From NCBI GenBank assembly GCA_024742835.1, contig JANSXS010000014.1, positions 1 to 64,000 of the forward strand: DNA of 64,000 nt, written 5' to 3'. The position numbers were made by a program, and so were the translations under genes. Each line of letters begins with the position of its first letter. The first letter of the stretch is position 1. This DNA comes from Paracoccaceae bacterium (GTDB lineage Bacteria; Pseudomonadota; Alphaproteobacteria; Rhodobacterales; Rhodobacteraceae). Positions 37,627 through 47,813 of this stretch are shown piece by piece. The notes under the pieces are model-generated. The model saw only the letters and a program-made list of their open reading frames with translations. It ran no database searches and had not been told where the DNA came from.

Positions 37627-39024
37627 ATGGCCGAAAAATCCTTTGACATGATCGTGATCGGCGCAGGCCCGGGCGGCTATGTGGCGGCAATACGGGGCGC
37701 GCAGCTTGGCTTGAACGTGGTGGTGGTCGAGCGCGAGCACATGGGCGGGATCTGTCTGAATTGGGGCTGCATTCCGACGAAGGCGATGCTGCGGTCCTCC
37801 GAGGTGTTCCACCTGATGCACCGGGCCAAGGAATTCGGCCTGAGTGCCGACAACATCACCTACGATCTGGATGCGGTGGTGAAACGCTCGCGGGCGATCT
37901 CCAAGCAGCTCAATTCCGGGGTCGGGCACCTGCTGAAGAAGAACAAGGTGACCGCCATCATGGGCGAGGCGACGCTGACCGGCAAAGGCAAGGTTTCCGT
38001 CAAGACCACTGATGGCAAGACCGAGGAGCTGACCGGCAAGAGCATCGTGCTGGCCACAGGGGCGCGGGCGCGGCAACTGCCGGGGCTGGAGGCGGATGGC
38101 GATCTGGTATGGACCTACAAGGACGCGCTGGTGCCCAAGCGGATGCCCAAGAAGCTGCTGGTCATCGGATCGGGCGCGATCGGGATCGAATTCGCCAGTT
38201 TCTACAACACGCTGGGTGCTGACACGACCGTGGTCGAGGTGATGGACCGGATCCTGCCGGTGGAAGATGCCGAGATTTCCGCCTTTGCCAAGAAATCCTT
38301 TGTGAAGCAAGGGATGAAGATCATGGAACAGGCCATCGTCAAGCAGCTTGATCGCGGCAAGGGCAAGGTGACCGCCCATATCGAGACCAAGGGCAAGATC
38401 GAAAAGCAGGAGTTCGACACGGTGATTTCCGCCGTAGGTATCGTGGGCAATACCGAAGGGCTGGGGCTGGAAGATATGGGCATCAAGGTTGAAAAGACCC
38501 ATGTGGTGACCGACCCGCATTGCCGCACGGGCGTGGACGGCGTCTATGCCATAGGTGACCTCGCGGGCGCGCCCTGGCTCGCGCACAAGGCCAGCCACGA
38601 GGGCGTCATGGTGGCCGAGCTGATCGCGGGCGGGCATCCGCATGCGGTAGAACCAAACGCCATTGCGGGCTGCACCTATTGCCATCCGCAGGTTGCCAGC
38701 GTGGGCCTGACCGAGGCGCAGGCGAAAGAGGCGGGGCACAAGATCAAGGTCGGGCGCTTTCCGTTCATCGGCAACGGCAAGGCCATTGCGCTTGGCGAGC
38801 CGGAGGGCATGATCAAGACGATTTTCGACGAGAAGACCGGCGAGCTTCTGGGCGCGCACATGATCGGCGCGGAAGTGACCGAGCTGATCCAGGGCTATGT
38901 CGTCGGGCGGCAGCTGGAGACCACCGAGGAAGATCTGATGAATACGGTTTTCCCGCATCCGACCCTGTCGGAAATGATGCACGAATCAGTTCTTGATGCC
39001 TATGGGCGGGTGATCCACATCTGA
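37627..39024 (+). CDS. lpdA: dihydrolipoyl dehydrogenase
   Basis: A 465-residue FAD flavoprotein that reoxidises dihydrolipoyl groups with NAD. The FAD loop GAGPGG near 13-18 and the redox disulfide in GGICLNWGCIPTKA near 39-52 are intact. A second GSGAIG nucleotide loop near 183-188 and the C-terminal HPT catalytic base region are also present. The E2 and E1 genes of a 2-oxoacid dehydrogenase complex are not beside it, so it may serve several complexes or the glycine cleavage system as a free E3. The ATG has CGGAGGCAG ahead. Confidence 0.93.
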   Translation: MAEKSFDMIVIGAGPGGYVAAIRGAQLGLNVVVVEREHMGGICLNWGCIPTKAMLRSSEVFHLMHRAKEFGLSADNITYDLDAVVKRSRAISKQLNSGVGHLLKKNKVTAIMGEATLTGKGKVSVKTTDGKTEELTGKSIVLATGARARQLPGLEADGDLVWTYKDALVPKRMPKKLLVIGSGAIGIEFASFYNTLGADTTVVEVMDRILPVEDAEISAFAKKSFVKQGMKIMEQAIVKQLDRGKGKVTAHIETKGKIEKQEFDTVISAVGIVGNTEGLGLEDMGIKVEKTHVVTDPHCRTGVDGVYAIGDLAGAPWLAHKASHEGVMVAELIAGGHPHAVEPNAIAGCTYCHPQVASVGLTEAQAKEAGHKIKVGRFPFIGNGKAIALGEPEGMIKTIFDEKTGELLGAHMIGAEVTELIQGYVVGRQLETTEEDLMNTVFPHPTLSEMMHESVLDAYGRVIHI

Positions 39025-39072
39025 GCCGGGATCCAGCGGCGCAGGCTGCGCCTGCACAGGTTTCCTTTGGAT

Positions 39073-39148
39073 CAGGGGCGCTGCCCCTCGCGTTGAAATT
39101 TTTGGAATTTCAACGCTCACCCCGAGGTATTTTCGGCCAGATGAAGCG
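39073..39148 (+). repeat. dispersed repeat R1, copy 2
   Basis: Layout as in copy 1. A GC hairpin (AGGGGC with GCCCCT) comes first, then a hairpin with arms CGTTGAAAT and ATTTCAACG, then the tail CCCCGAGGTATTTTCGGCC with AGATGAAG. It lies downstream of lpdA and upstream of the uvrA SOS box. Confidence 0.7.
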
Positions 39149-39171
39149 AATCCTCCGCTGAGTTCTTGCGC

Positions 39172-39186
39172 GTTCATATTTTGTTC
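39172..39186 (+). promoter_or_regulatory. LexA-binding SOS box of uvrA
   Basis: GTTC-ATATTTT-GTTC, an exact match to the alphaproteobacterial LexA site GTTC-N7-GTTC, ends 65 bases before the uvrA start codon. uvrA is a classic SOS gene in Rhodobacter relatives. Expected effect: repression by LexA and induction after DNA damage. Confidence 0.85.
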
Positions 39187-39251
39187 ACAAGAATTCCTTG
39201 GAAGAGTTCGGCCGCTCGCCTATCTATGGCCAAGACGGACCGGGGGTATGA

Positions 39252-42110
39252 ATGGCCGAGCTGAAATACATAGAGGTGCGCGGCGCGCGCGAGCATAATC
39301 TCAAGGGGATCGATGTCGATATCCCGCGCAACCAGCTTGTGGTGATCACCGGCTTGTCGGGGTCTGGCAAATCGAGCCTTGCGTTCGATACGATCTATGC
39401 CGAGGGGCAGCGGCGCTATGTCGAAAGCCTGTCGGCTTATGCGCGGCAGTTTCTGGACATGATGCAGAAGCCCGATGTGGATCATATCGCGGGTCTTAGC
39501 CCGGCTATTTCCATCGAACAGAAGACCACCAGCAAGAACCCGAGATCGACGGTGGGCACGGTCACCGAGATTTACGATTACATGCGTCTTTTGTTCGCGC
39601 GCGTCGGCACGCCCTACAGCCCCGCCACCGGCAAGCCCATCGAGGCACAGCAGGTGCAGGACATGGTCGACCGGGTGATGGCGATGGCAGAGGGCACGCG
39701 CGGCTATTTGCTGGCGCCCATCGTGCGCGACCGCAAGGGAGAGTACCGCAAGGAATTCCTTGAACTGCGCAAGCAGGGGTTTCAGCGCGTCAAGGTTGAT
39801 GGCGCGTTTCATGACCTGGACGAGCCGCCGACGCTGGACAAGAAATTCCGCCACGATATCGACGTGGTCGTGGACCGTGTCGTGGTCAAGGAGGGCCTTG
39901 AGACGCGGTTGGCCGACAGTTTCCGCACCGCGCTTGATCTGGCCGATGGCATCGCCATTTTCGAGAGCGCGCCGAGGGAGGGCGAGCCGGAGCGCACCAC
40001 GTTCAGCGAGAAATTCGCCTGTCCTGTCAGTGGGTTCACCATCCCGGAAATCGAGCCGCGGTTATTTTCCTTCAACGCGCCCTTTGGCGCTTGCCCGGAT
40101 TGCGACGGGTTGGGGGTGGAGCTTTTCTTTGACGAACGGCTGGTGGTGCCGGATGAGCAATTGCGCATCGCGGACGGGGCCATCGCGCCCTGGCGCAAGG
40201 GCAAGAGCCCGTATTTCCTGCAAACCATCGAGGCCATCGCAAAGCATTACGAGTTTGACCGCAAGGCGCGTTGGAAGGATCTGCCCGCGCATGTGAAGCA
40301 GGTTTTCCTTTATGGCTCTGGTGATGAGGAAATCCCGTTTCGCTATGACGAGGGTGGTCGTGTCTATAACGTAAGCCGCGGCTTCGAGGGGGTCATCCCC
40401 AATATGGAGCGGCGCTATCGCGAGACTGACTCAAACTGGATCCGTGAGGAATTCGAGCGCTACCAGAACAACCGACCCTGCGGCACCTGCGACGGGTACC
40501 GCCTGCGCGAAGAGGCCTTGGCGGTTCGCATCGCGGGGCTGCATGTGGGCAAGGTAGTGCAGATGTCGATCCGCGAGGCGTATGACTGGTGCCAGACCGT
40601 GCCGGAGCATCTGACCGCGCAGAAGAACGAAATTGCCCATGCCATTCTCAAGGAGATCCGCGAGCGGTTGGGGTTTCTCAACAATGTCGGGTTGGAATAC
40701 CTGACGCTAAGCCGTGCCGCGGGCACGTTGTCGGGTGGAGAGAGCCAGCGGATCCGCCTAGCCAGCCAGATCGGCAGTGGGCTGACTGGGGTGCTATACG
40801 TGCTCGATGAGCCGTCCATCGGCTTGCACCAACGCGACAACGGGCGCTTGATCCAGACGCTGCAAAACCTGCGCGATCAGGGCAATACCGTGATCGTGGT
40901 GGAACATGACGAGGAGGCGATCCGCACAGCCGATTACGTGTTCGATATCGGTCCCGGCGCGGGTGTTCATGGTGGCGAGGTGGTGAGCCACGGCACGCCG
41001 GATCAGGTCGCGGCGGATGCGGGATCGGTGACGGGGCAGTATCTGTCGGGTATGCGCGAGATTGCCGTGCCGAGCAAACGGCGCAAAGGCAACAAGAAAT
41101 TCATCAAGGTGATCAAGGCCGAGGGCAACAACCTCAAATCCATCAATGCCGAGTTTCCGCTTGGCAAGTTTGTTTGCGTGACCGGCGTGTCTGGTGGCGG
41201 CAAATCCACGCTGACCATCGAGACGCTGTTCAAGACGGCGTCCATGCAGCTTAACGGTGCGCGGCAGACGCCCGCGCCTTGCGAAACGATCAAGGGGCTG
41301 GAACATCTGGACAAGGTGATCGACATCGACCAGCGTCCAATCGGGCGCACACCCCGGTCCAACCCGGCGACCTATACGGGCGCGTTCACGCCGATCCGCG
41401 ACTGGTTTGCGGGCCTGCCAGAGGCCAAGGCGCGCGGGTACAAGCCGGGTCGTTTCAGTTTCAACGTGAAGGGCGGGCGCTGCGAGGCGTGTCAGGGCGA
41501 TGGGGTCATCAAGATCGAGATGCATTTTCTGCCCGATGTTTACGTCACATGCGAGACCTGCAATGGTGCGCGATATAACCGGGAGACGCTGGAAATTCAT
41601 TGGAAAGGCAAGAGCATAGCCGACGTTCTTGATATGACGGTTGAAGATGCGCAGACCTTTTTCAAGGCGGTGCCGTCGATCCGCGAAAAGATGGATGCGC
41701 TGATGCGGGTGGGCCTTGGCTATATCAAGGTCGGCCAGCAGGCGACGACGCTTTCGGGCGGTGAGGCGCAGCGCGTGAAGCTGAGCAAGGAGCTTGCCAA
41801 ACGTTCGACCGGGCGGACGCTGTATATTCTGGACGAGCCGACGACGGGCCTGCATTTCGAGGACGTGAAGAAACTGCTCGAAGTGCTTCATGAGCTTGTG
41901 GAAAGTGGCAACACGGTCGTGGTGATCGAACATAATCTCGACGTGGTGAAAACCGCCGATTGGCTGATCGATATCGGCCCCGAGGGTGGCGACGGCGGTG
42001 GTGAGGTCGTGGCCGTGGGCACACCCGAGCAGGTCGCCAAGGTCGAGCGAAGCCATACCGGGCGCTATCTCAAAGACATGTTGTCTGTCCGGAAAGTGGC
42101 CGCAGAGTAG
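39252..42110 (+). CDS. uvrA: excinuclease ABC subunit A
   Basis: UvrA, 952 residues, is the damage-sensing ATPase of nucleotide excision repair, working with UvrB. It has two ABC ATPase modules. Walker A is GLSGSGKSS at 34-42 in the first and GVSGGGKST in the second half. ABC signatures [10 protein letters not shown] and [10 protein letters not shown] are both present. Zinc-binding CPDC/CGTC and CEAC/CETC pairs are also present. Length is as expected. A clear SOS box precedes it. Confidence 0.97.
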   Translation: MAELKYIEVRGAREHNLKGIDVDIPRNQLVVITGLSGSGKSSLAFDTIYAEGQRRYVESLSAYARQFLDMMQKPDVDHIAGLSPAISIEQKTTSKNPRSTVGTVTEIYDYMRLLFARVGTPYSPATGKPIEAQQVQDMVDRVMAMAEGTRGYLLAPIVRDRKGEYRKEFLELRKQGFQRVKVDGAFHDLDEPPTLDKKFRHDIDVVVDRVVVKEGLETRLADSFRTALDLADGIAIFESAPREGEPERTTFSEKFACPVSGFTIPEIEPRLFSFNAPFGACPDCDGLGVELFFDERLVVPDEQLRIADGAIAPWRKGKSPYFLQTIEAIAKHYEFDRKARWKDLPAHVKQVFLYGSGDEEIPFRYDEGGRVYNVSRGFEGVIPNMERRYRETDSNWIREEFERYQNNRPCGTCDGYRLREEALAVRIAGLHVGKVVQMSIREAYDWCQTVPEHLTAQKNEIAHAILKEIRERLGFLNNVGLEYLTLSRAAGTLSGGESQRIRLASQIGSGLTGVLYVLDEPSIGLHQRDNGRLIQTLQNLRDQGNTVIVVEHDEEAIRTADYVFDIGPGAGVHGGEVVSHGTPDQVAADAGSVTGQYLSGMREIAVPSKRRKGNKKFIKVIKAEGNNLKSINAEFPLGKFVCVTGVSGGGKSTLTIETLFKTASMQLNGARQTPAPCETIKGLEHLDKVIDIDQRPIGRTPRSNPATYTGAFTPIRDWFAGLPEAKARGYKPGRFSFNVKGGRCEACQGDGVIKIEMHFLPDVYVTCETCNGARYNRETLEIHWKGKSIADVLDMTVEDAQTFFKAVPSIREKMDALMRVGLGYIKVGQQATTLSGGEAQRVKLSKELAKRSTGRTLYILDEPTTGLHFEDVKKLLEVLHELVESGNTVVVIEHNLDVVKTADWLIDIGPEGGDGGGEVVAVGTPEQVAKVERSHTGRYLKDMLSVRKVAAE

Positions 42111-42149
42111 GTGTGTCTGTTGCGGCGCAACACGCAAAGGCGTGTCGCG

Positions 42150-43184
42150 TTAATCGAATGTCAGGGAAGCATCGCCCAAGGTGCGTAGCATGGCGGCGGC
42201 TTCTTCTTGGGGTGGCGCGTCCAGATCATGTTGCCAGTCTGGGTTACGATCCTTGTCGATCACGGCGGCGCGGATTCCTTCGAGCAGGTCGCCATGCTCC
42301 ATCGCGCGATGCGTAAAGCGATATTCAAGATCGAGCGCATCGCGGATTCCGGTCCCGGTGCGGCGCAGCCGGTGAAGCATTCGCACCGTGCAGGCCATGG
42401 CCAGCGGTGAATTGCGCTGCATGGCGGTCAGCGCGGATTTTGGAAGGTCGCCCCGTGCCCGGCGGAGTGCGGTCACGATATCCTGAAGATTTTCCGCGCC
42501 GAAAAGCGTGTTGATCTCGGCGCGTTCGGTGGCCAGACGTCCGGGCGGTGCGGGCCTTGCGGCGGCGTCGATCTGCGTGACATCGCCGGTTTGCTCCAGT
42601 CGTTCGATCAGGCCGGGCCAGTCCGAGCGCGGCACGAACCAATCGGCAAATCCGGCAAGTATCGCATCGCCCGGCCCCATGCGCGCGGTGGTCAGGCCCA
42701 GATACGTGCCAAGACAGCCGGGCGCACGCGCCAGCAACAGCGACCCGCCCACGTCCGGAACAAGACCGATGCCGCATTCGGGCATGGAAATCCGGCTGGA
42801 TAAACAGACGATCCGATGCGAACCATGACAGGCAACCCCGACACCTCCGCCCATAGTATAGCCCTGCATGAACGCAATGTAGGGCTTGGGATAGTCGGCA
42901 ATTCTGGCGTTAAGCCGGTATTCATCGCGCCAGAATCTTTGCCCATAGGCGAAATCGCCCGCGCGGCCGGTATCATAAAGTTCCTGAATGTCACCACCCG
43001 CACAGAATGCCTTGTCACCGACAGCATCGACGATCACCAGCGACACCGCATCATCCTGCGCCCAGTCTTTCAACGCCGCCGAGATTTTGAGGGTCATGTC
43101 ATGGCTGAGTGCGTTTAGCGCCTTTGGTCGGGTCAGGGTGATCCGGCCCGCGCGGCCTGTTTTGCGGATGGAAATATCGCTCAT
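42150..43184 (-). CDS. 3-hydroxyisobutyryl-CoA hydrolase (crotonase family)
   Basis: A 344-residue crotonase-fold enzyme of the HIBCH type that hydrolyses 3-hydroxyisobutyryl-CoA in valine breakdown. The oxyanion hole is built by FCAGGDIQELY near 60-70 and MGGGVGVACHGSHR near 111-124, and the catalytic Glu lies in SMPECGIGLVPDVGG. The C-terminal YRFTHRAMEHGDLLEGIRA with DKDRNPDW separates this type from plain enoyl-CoA hydratases. It is 40 bases from uvrA, convergent. The next valine-pathway enzyme in the window, MmsA, is 2 kb away. Confidence 0.9.
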   Translation of the reverse strand: MSDISIRKTGRAGRITLTRPKALNALSHDMTLKISAALKDWAQDDAVSLVIVDAVGDKAFCAGGDIQELYDTGRAGDFAYGQRFWRDEYRLNARIADYPKPYIAFMQGYTMGGGVGVACHGSHRIVCLSSRISMPECGIGLVPDVGGSLLLARAPGCLGTYLGLTTARMGPGDAILAGFADWFVPRSDWPGLIERLEQTGDVTQIDAAARPAPPGRLATERAEINTLFGAENLQDIVTALRRARGDLPKSALTAMQRNSPLAMACTVRMLHRLRRTGTGIRDALDLEYRFTHRAMEHGDLLEGIRAAVIDKDRNPDWQHDLDAPPQEEAAAMLRTLGDASLTFD

Positions 43185-43325
43185 GGTTTGGCCACCGTTT
43201 GGCGCGCCGCGCTGCCGTGAAGACCACGGAGCCAGTTGGCGCGCTCTTTGCCCGCGAAGGAATCCTGAGACCAATCAGCAGGTTTGTCATGCAGGTGCAA
43301 CCGGATTGCCCGGCTGTCAGAACGG

Positions 43326-43886
43326 TCAGAGCAGGCGCACCTTCGTTCCGACCTTGGTTTTTGCGAACACTTCCTCGATATGCCGGTTATACAGCCCGAT
43401 GCAGCCCGAGGACGACCGACGCCCGATCTTGCGCGTGTCGTGGGTGCCGTGGATCAGGTAGGCAGGCCAGTCCAGATACATCGCATGGGTGCCAAGCGGA
43501 TTGTCCGGGCCGGCGGGCATGAAATCGGGCAATGTCGGATCTCGCTCTTTCATGGAAACCGTCGGTGTCCATGTCGGCCCGACCTTCTTGCGTATGATCT
43601 CGGTATAGCCGCGGCGCGTCAATTGTTCGGTCAAAGGGACAGAAGACGGGTAAAGCGTATAGGTGCCGTCGCTGTCCCAATGGTGCAGGGCGCGGCTTTC
43701 GATATCGCAGACGATCCGCCCGATGCCCAGATCGTCGAAGTGGTCCTGCCAGTCGCGGGTGACAAAGGAGGACACGTTGCGCCGGTTTGTTTCCCCGACG
43801 TCTTGCGCGCGCAAAATCGAGGGCGCGGCAAGGGAAGCGGCGACCCCGAACAGGGCCGCGCGGCGAGAAAATTGGAGTCTGCTCAT
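43326..43886 (-). CDS. L,D-transpeptidase (YkuD/ErfK family) with Tat-like signal
   Basis: A 186-residue secreted enzyme of the YkuD family that makes or edits 3-3 cross-links in peptidoglycan or attaches lipoproteins. The N-terminus has a twin-arginine pattern (FSRRAALFGV) with a hydrophobic stretch and RAQ near 26-28. The catalytic domain shows YLIHGTHDTRKIG and the nucleophile Cys in SSSGCIGLYN with His before it and Arg after. The protein is shorter than the ErfK group, with no LysM domain. It is a single-gene unit. Confidence 0.9.
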   Translation of the reverse strand: MSRLQFSRRAALFGVAASLAAPSILRAQDVGETNRRNVSSFVTRDWQDHFDDLGIGRIVCDIESRALHHWDSDGTYTLYPSSVPLTEQLTRRGYTEIIRKKVGPTWTPTVSMKERDPTLPDFMPAGPDNPLGTHAMYLDWPAYLIHGTHDTRKIGRRSSSGCIGLYNRHIEEVFAKTKVGTKVRLL

Positions 43887-44021
43887 CGGTAACCTCGGAT
43901 CGGCTTGAGTATGGGGCGAATATGGACCGGCTTTGTCTGGATCACTAGGGGCGGGCTGGGAAAAACCTGTTCTTTCACAGGAAGTTGAACCGGGGCCGGG
44001 CCGTTTCCGCGGCGCTTCGTA

Positions 44022-45149
44022 TTAAAGATCCGCGTGGAATTCCTCGATCAGTTGTTCCACCACGGCGGCCAGCCCGGCTTGGTGATCGCCCCCGTTCTGG
44101 CAGGCTTGCGCATAGGCGCGTCGCTGACGGGTGGCCGAAGTGCCCGTGCGCAAGACCTCGCGCGCGGTTTCAATCTCGGGGCGGCTTTTGAAATACAGCG
44201 CGTCCTCCTCCAGCAGGTCGATCAGTTCCTCGATCAGTTCGGCCATCGGCACGATCTCGCCCCGGCCGAAATCAATCAGCCCTTCGCGGATGCCGTAGCG
44301 CTGCGCGCGCCAGCGGTTTTCGCTGACAAGGAACCGCTCATAGATGCGCCAGCGCTGGTTTTTCGTGGCCAGACGCCACAACAGCCGGGTGATCGCCTGC
44401 GTGATTGCGGCCAGCATGAGCGTGTGTTCCAGACGCGGCTGCACGTCGCAGATCCGCGATTCGATGGTGGGAAACCGTGCGGACGGGCGCAGATCCCACC
44501 AGATCTTCGAGCTATCCTCGATCACACCCACCTCTGTCAGGATACCTACCGCACGCTGGAATTCCGAAAAGCTTTCCATGCGCGGCGGCAGGCCGGTGCG
44601 CGGCAGGTTGTCGAAAACGGTCAGGCGATAGCTGTCCAGCCCCGTATCGCGCCCCTGCCAATAGGGCGAGGACGTGGACAGCGCCAGCAGATGTGGCAGG
44701 AAATAGCTGAGCTGGTTCATCAGATCGACGCGTCGATCGGGGTCTTCGATGCCCACATGCACATGCATCCCGCAGATCAGCATTCGCTGCACCACGCCGG
44801 CCAGATCCGACGACAGCGTATTGTACCGGTCCTTGTCGGTGTGGTGCTGTTCGCGCCAGTCGGCAAAGGGATGGCACGACGCGGCGATGGGCGTCAGGTT
44901 GTGCTTGGCCGCCTCGCGCGACACGGTGCTGCGCAGGCGGCGCAGATCCTCGCGCGCCTCGGTCACGTTTGCGCAGACCTTGGTGCCGATCTCGATCTGG
45001 CATTTGAGAAATTCGGGCGCGACCTGATCTTGCAGTTCTGCGGCACAGGCGGCCATCAGCGCCTCGGGCGCTTCGGCAAGCGCGAGGCTGTCGCGGTCAA
45101 CAAGAAGATATTCCTCCTCGATGCCGATGGTGAATGCCGGGTCTTGCAT
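44022..45149 (-). CDS. YbdK-type carboxylate-amine ligase (GCS2 family)
   Basis: A 375-residue member of the glutamate-cysteine ligase type 2 family. Motifs are [12 protein letters not shown] near 7-18, CGMHVHVG near 124-131, and [12 protein letters not shown] near 225-236, which form the ATP/metal site. E. coli YbdK has only weak gamma-glutamylcysteine synthetase activity, so the natural substrates are uncertain. The start is the ATG after GGAGGGCCC. No gshB lies nearby. Confidence 0.87.
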   Translation of the reverse strand: MQDPAFTIGIEEEYLLVDRDSLALAEAPEALMAACAAELQDQVAPEFLKCQIEIGTKVCANVTEAREDLRRLRSTVSREAAKHNLTPIAASCHPFADWREQHHTDKDRYNTLSSDLAGVVQRMLICGMHVHVGIEDPDRRVDLMNQLSYFLPHLLALSTSSPYWQGRDTGLDSYRLTVFDNLPRTGLPPRMESFSEFQRAVGILTEVGVIEDSSKIWWDLRPSARFPTIESRICDVQPRLEHTLMLAAITQAITRLLWRLATKNQRWRIYERFLVSENRWRAQRYGIREGLIDFGRGEIVPMAELIEELIDLLEEDALYFKSRPEIETAREVLRTGTSATRQRRAYAQACQNGGDHQAGLAAVVEQLIEEFHADL

Positions 45150-45213
45150 GGGCCCTCCGCGATTTTGCCCATCAGAGCGGGGAAGAGGCGGGTTTGGCAA
45201 GCCCCTCGCGGGC

Positions 45214-45243
45214 AGAAAAAGGGACGCGGTGGTGCCGCGTCCC
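45214..45243 (-). terminator. intrinsic terminator of mmsA
   Basis: On the minus strand GGGACGCGG and CCGCGTCCC form a perfect 9-bp stem with a 5-base loop, followed by TTTTT. It starts 9 bases after the mmsA stop. Confidence 0.9.
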
Positions 45244-45252
45244 GTGATCGTT

Positions 45253-46752
45253 TTATTCCATTGGCTTGAAGTTGAACTCGCCGCCTTCCTTGATTCCGCT
45301 CGGCCACCGTGCGGTCACTGTCTTGGTGCGCGTGTAGAACTTGAACGCGTCCGGTCCGTGCTGATTCAGGTCGCCAAAGACTGATTTCTTCCAGCCGCCA
45401 AAAGTGTGATAAGCCAGCGGCACCGGGATCGGCACGTTGATGCCGATCATGCCGACATTGACCCGGTTGGCGAAATCGCGGGCTGCGTCGCCGTCGCGGG
45501 TGAAGATCGCGGTGCCGTTGCCCATCTCGTGATCCATCGCAAGGCCAAGCGCCTCTTCATAGGATTTGGCGCGTACGGTCGACAGGACCGGGCCGAAGAT
45601 CTCCTGCTGGTAGATATCCATGTCAGGCGTGACCTTGTCGAAAAGGTGGGGGCCGACAAAAAAGCCGTCCTCGTATCCCTGAAGCGAGAAGTCGCGCCCG
45701 TCCACCACCAGTTCCGCACCCTGATCTATGCCCGATTGCACAAGGCCAAGGATTTTCTGCTTGGCTTCGGAAGTAACGACCGGGCCGTAATCCACGTCAT
45801 TGCCCGCCGTATAGGGGCCTACCTTCAGTTTTTCGATGCGCGGCACCAGTTTTTCGATCAGGCGGTCGGCGGTTTCGTCGCCCACGGGCACGGCCACGGA
45901 AATCGCCATGCAGCGTTCGCCCGCGGCACCGTAGCCCGCGCCGATCAGTGCGTCTGCGGCCTGATCCATGTCGGCGTCCGGCATGATGATCATGTGGTTC
46001 TTGGCACCGCCGAAACACTGCACCCGCTTGCCGTTGGAGCAGCCACGCCCGTAGATGTATTCGGCGATGGGCGTCGAGCCGACAAAGCCGATGGACTGGA
46101 TCACGGGGTGGTCCAGCATCGCGTCAACCGCTTCCTTGTCGCCTTGGACCACTTGCAAGATGCCCTTGGGCAGGCCCGCTTCTTCCATCAGTTCGGCCAG
46201 CATGATCGGCACCGAGGGGTCACGCTCGGACGGCTTGAGGATAAAAGCGTTGCCGCAGGCGATGGCGGGCGCGAACATCCACATCGGGATCATGGCGGGA
46301 AAGTTGAAGGGCGTGATGCCGCCCGTCACCCCAAGCGGCTGGCGCATGGAATACATGTCGATGCCGGGGCCCGCGCTGTCAGTGTATTCGCCCTTGAGCA
46401 ATTCGGGCGCACCGATGCAGTATTCCACCACCTCAAGCCCGCGCTGCACGTCGCCCTTGGCGTCGGGAAAGGTCTTGCCATGTTCGGAGCTGAGCTTTTC
46501 GGCCAGCTTGTCCATGTCGCGATTTAGCAAATGGACGAATTGCATCATGACCCGTGCGCGGCGCTGCGGGTTCGTGGCGGCCCATGCGGGCTGTGCGGCC
46601 TCTGCGATTGCGACGGCCTTGGCGAACTCGTTCACACTGGCCAGCGGGCATTGCGCCTGCACTTCGCCAGTGGCGGGGTTGAAGACATCCGAAAAGCGCC
46701 CCGATACGCCCTTGACCCGTTCGCCGCCGATGTAATGTGTGATTTCGTCCAT
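45253..46752 (-). CDS. mmsA: CoA-acylating methylmalonate-semialdehyde dehydrogenase
   Basis: A 499-residue aldehyde dehydrogenase that turns methylmalonate or malonate semialdehyde plus CoA and NAD into propionyl- or acetyl-CoA, used in valine and inositol catabolism. The catalytic Cys281 lies in GERCMAIS, Asn150 in TPFNFP, and [13 protein letters not shown] is the cofactor region. The Cys neighbourhood and the absence of the usual catalytic Glu pattern ([11 protein letters not shown]) mark the CoA-dependent subfamily. It diverges from a LysR gene 100 bases away and ends at a strong terminator, so it is a regulated single gene. Confidence 0.94.
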   Translation of the reverse strand: MDEITHYIGGERVKGVSGRFSDVFNPATGEVQAQCPLASVNEFAKAVAIAEAAQPAWAATNPQRRARVMMQFVHLLNRDMDKLAEKLSSEHGKTFPDAKGDVQRGLEVVEYCIGAPELLKGEYTDSAGPGIDMYSMRQPLGVTGGITPFNFPAMIPMWMFAPAIACGNAFILKPSERDPSVPIMLAELMEEAGLPKGILQVVQGDKEAVDAMLDHPVIQSIGFVGSTPIAEYIYGRGCSNGKRVQCFGGAKNHMIIMPDADMDQAADALIGAGYGAAGERCMAISVAVPVGDETADRLIEKLVPRIEKLKVGPYTAGNDVDYGPVVTSEAKQKILGLVQSGIDQGAELVVDGRDFSLQGYEDGFFVGPHLFDKVTPDMDIYQQEIFGPVLSTVRAKSYEEALGLAMDHEMGNGTAIFTRDGDAARDFANRVNVGMIGINVPIPVPLAYHTFGGWKKSVFGDLNQHGPDAFKFYTRTKTVTARWPSGIKEGGEFNFKPME

Positions 46753-46786
46753 GATCCGTCCTCCTGCATTCCTGCGCAGGTTAGCG

Positions 46787-46804
46787 TTGCAAAATTCGCC
46801 GCAA
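46787..46804. promoter_or_regulatory. candidate LysR operator between mmsA and lysR
   Basis: TTGC-N10-GCAA is an inverted repeat of LysR type (T-N11-A within it), in the 100-base divergent intergenic region. A further GCATTTTTGC palindrome lies at 46831-46840. Position is the main support. Confidence 0.4.
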
Positions 46805-46852
46805 AAGGGGCAATGTCTCAAAAGGAACATGCATTTTTGCAAAGGGTGCCAC

Positions 46853-47749
46853 ATGGACGCAAGTTGGGATGACATGCGGGTGTTTCTGGCCGTGGCGCGG
46901 TTGGAAAGCCTGTCGGCGGCGGGGCGCACGCTCAAGCTCGATCCGGCCACGGTGGGGCGGCGGGTGGCCCGGCTGGAAGAAAAACTGGCCGCGCCGCTTT
47001 TTGCCAAGTCGCCCACCGGCTACGCGCTGACCGATGCCGGGCAACGGCTGTTGGGCCATGCCGAACGCGCCGAGCAGGCGATGCAGGACGCTGCCGAGGA
47101 AATGGCCGGGCAGGCGGGCGGGCTGTCGGGGCAGATCCGCATCGGTGCGCCGGACGGGGTGGCGAATTTCCTGTTGCCGCAGGTCTGCACAGAGATCGCC
47201 AAGGAAAACCCGGACCTGGATATCCAGCTTGTCGCGTTGCCGCGCGTCTTCAACCTGACCCGGCGCGAGGCGGATATGGTGATCGCGGTCAGCCCGCCCA
47301 ATGCGGGCCGCCTGACGGTTCAGAAGATCACCGATTACAAGCTGCACCTCGCTGCCGTGCGCTGGTATCTGCGCCAAAGCCCGCCGATTCAGACCTTGGC
47401 AGATCTGCGCGCGCATCGCATCGTTGGCTATATCCCGGACATGATTTTCGACAAGGAACTTGATTACCTTGGCGAGACGGGGGTTGATCGTGTCACGCTC
47501 GCCTCGAATTCCGTATCGGTGCAGACCAACTGGATCCGGCGCGGCGGCGGCGTGGGCGTGGTGCATGATTTCGCGCTGCCATGGTTCCCCGGTGTGCAGA
47601 AGATTTTGACGGAGCAATTCAGCCTGACGCGGAGTTTCTATCTTGTGCGCCATGCCGATGACCGGCGGTTGGAGCGTATGAACCGTTTTGCCGAAACCCT
47701 GTGTGACAGGGTCCGCGCCGAAGTGCTACGCCTCGAAGGTGGTGCTTGA
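46853..47749 (+). CDS. LysR family transcriptional regulator
   Basis: A 298-residue LysR regulator. The winged helix domain covers about 1-63 (VFLAVARLESLSAAGRTLKLDPATVGRRVARLEEKLAAPLF) and the substrate-binding domain the rest (GLSGQIRIGAPDGVANFLLPQV, later RRGGGVGVVHDFALPW). It is divergent from mmsA, so mmsA is its likely target and a metabolite of the valine or inositol route its likely inducer. The start is the ATG after AAAGGGTGCC; an upstream extension lacks a ribosome site. Confidence 0.9.
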   Translation: MDASWDDMRVFLAVARLESLSAAGRTLKLDPATVGRRVARLEEKLAAPLFAKSPTGYALTDAGQRLLGHAERAEQAMQDAAEEMAGQAGGLSGQIRIGAPDGVANFLLPQVCTEIAKENPDLDIQLVALPRVFNLTRREADMVIAVSPPNAGRLTVQKITDYKLHLAAVRWYLRQSPPIQTLADLRAHRIVGYIPDMIFDKELDYLGETGVDRVTLASNSVSVQTNWIRRGGGVGVVHDFALPWFPGVQKILTEQFSLTRSFYLVRHADDRRLERMNRFAETLCDRVRAEVLRLEGGA

Positions 47750-47768
47750 CAGATATTAAATTCTGTCA
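47747..47768. promoter_or_regulatory. 22-bp inverted repeat before the CBS gene
   Basis: TGACAGA and TCTGTCA arms enclose an 8-base AT-only centre (TATTAAAT). The site overlaps the LysR stop codon and ends 45 bases before the CBS start. A second palindrome TAATATTA lies closer to the gene. It may be an operator or a weak transcript hairpin. Confidence 0.45.
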
Positions 47769-47813
47769 GACGCTGATTTTGGGAAATAATATTACCATCA
47801 GAAAGGGTCATTC

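Noticed and set aside
39162..39175. A second SOS-like pair GTTC-N6-GTTC just before the real box
   Set aside because: The spacing is six, not seven; the third GTTC gives the exact N7 site, so only that one is annotated.
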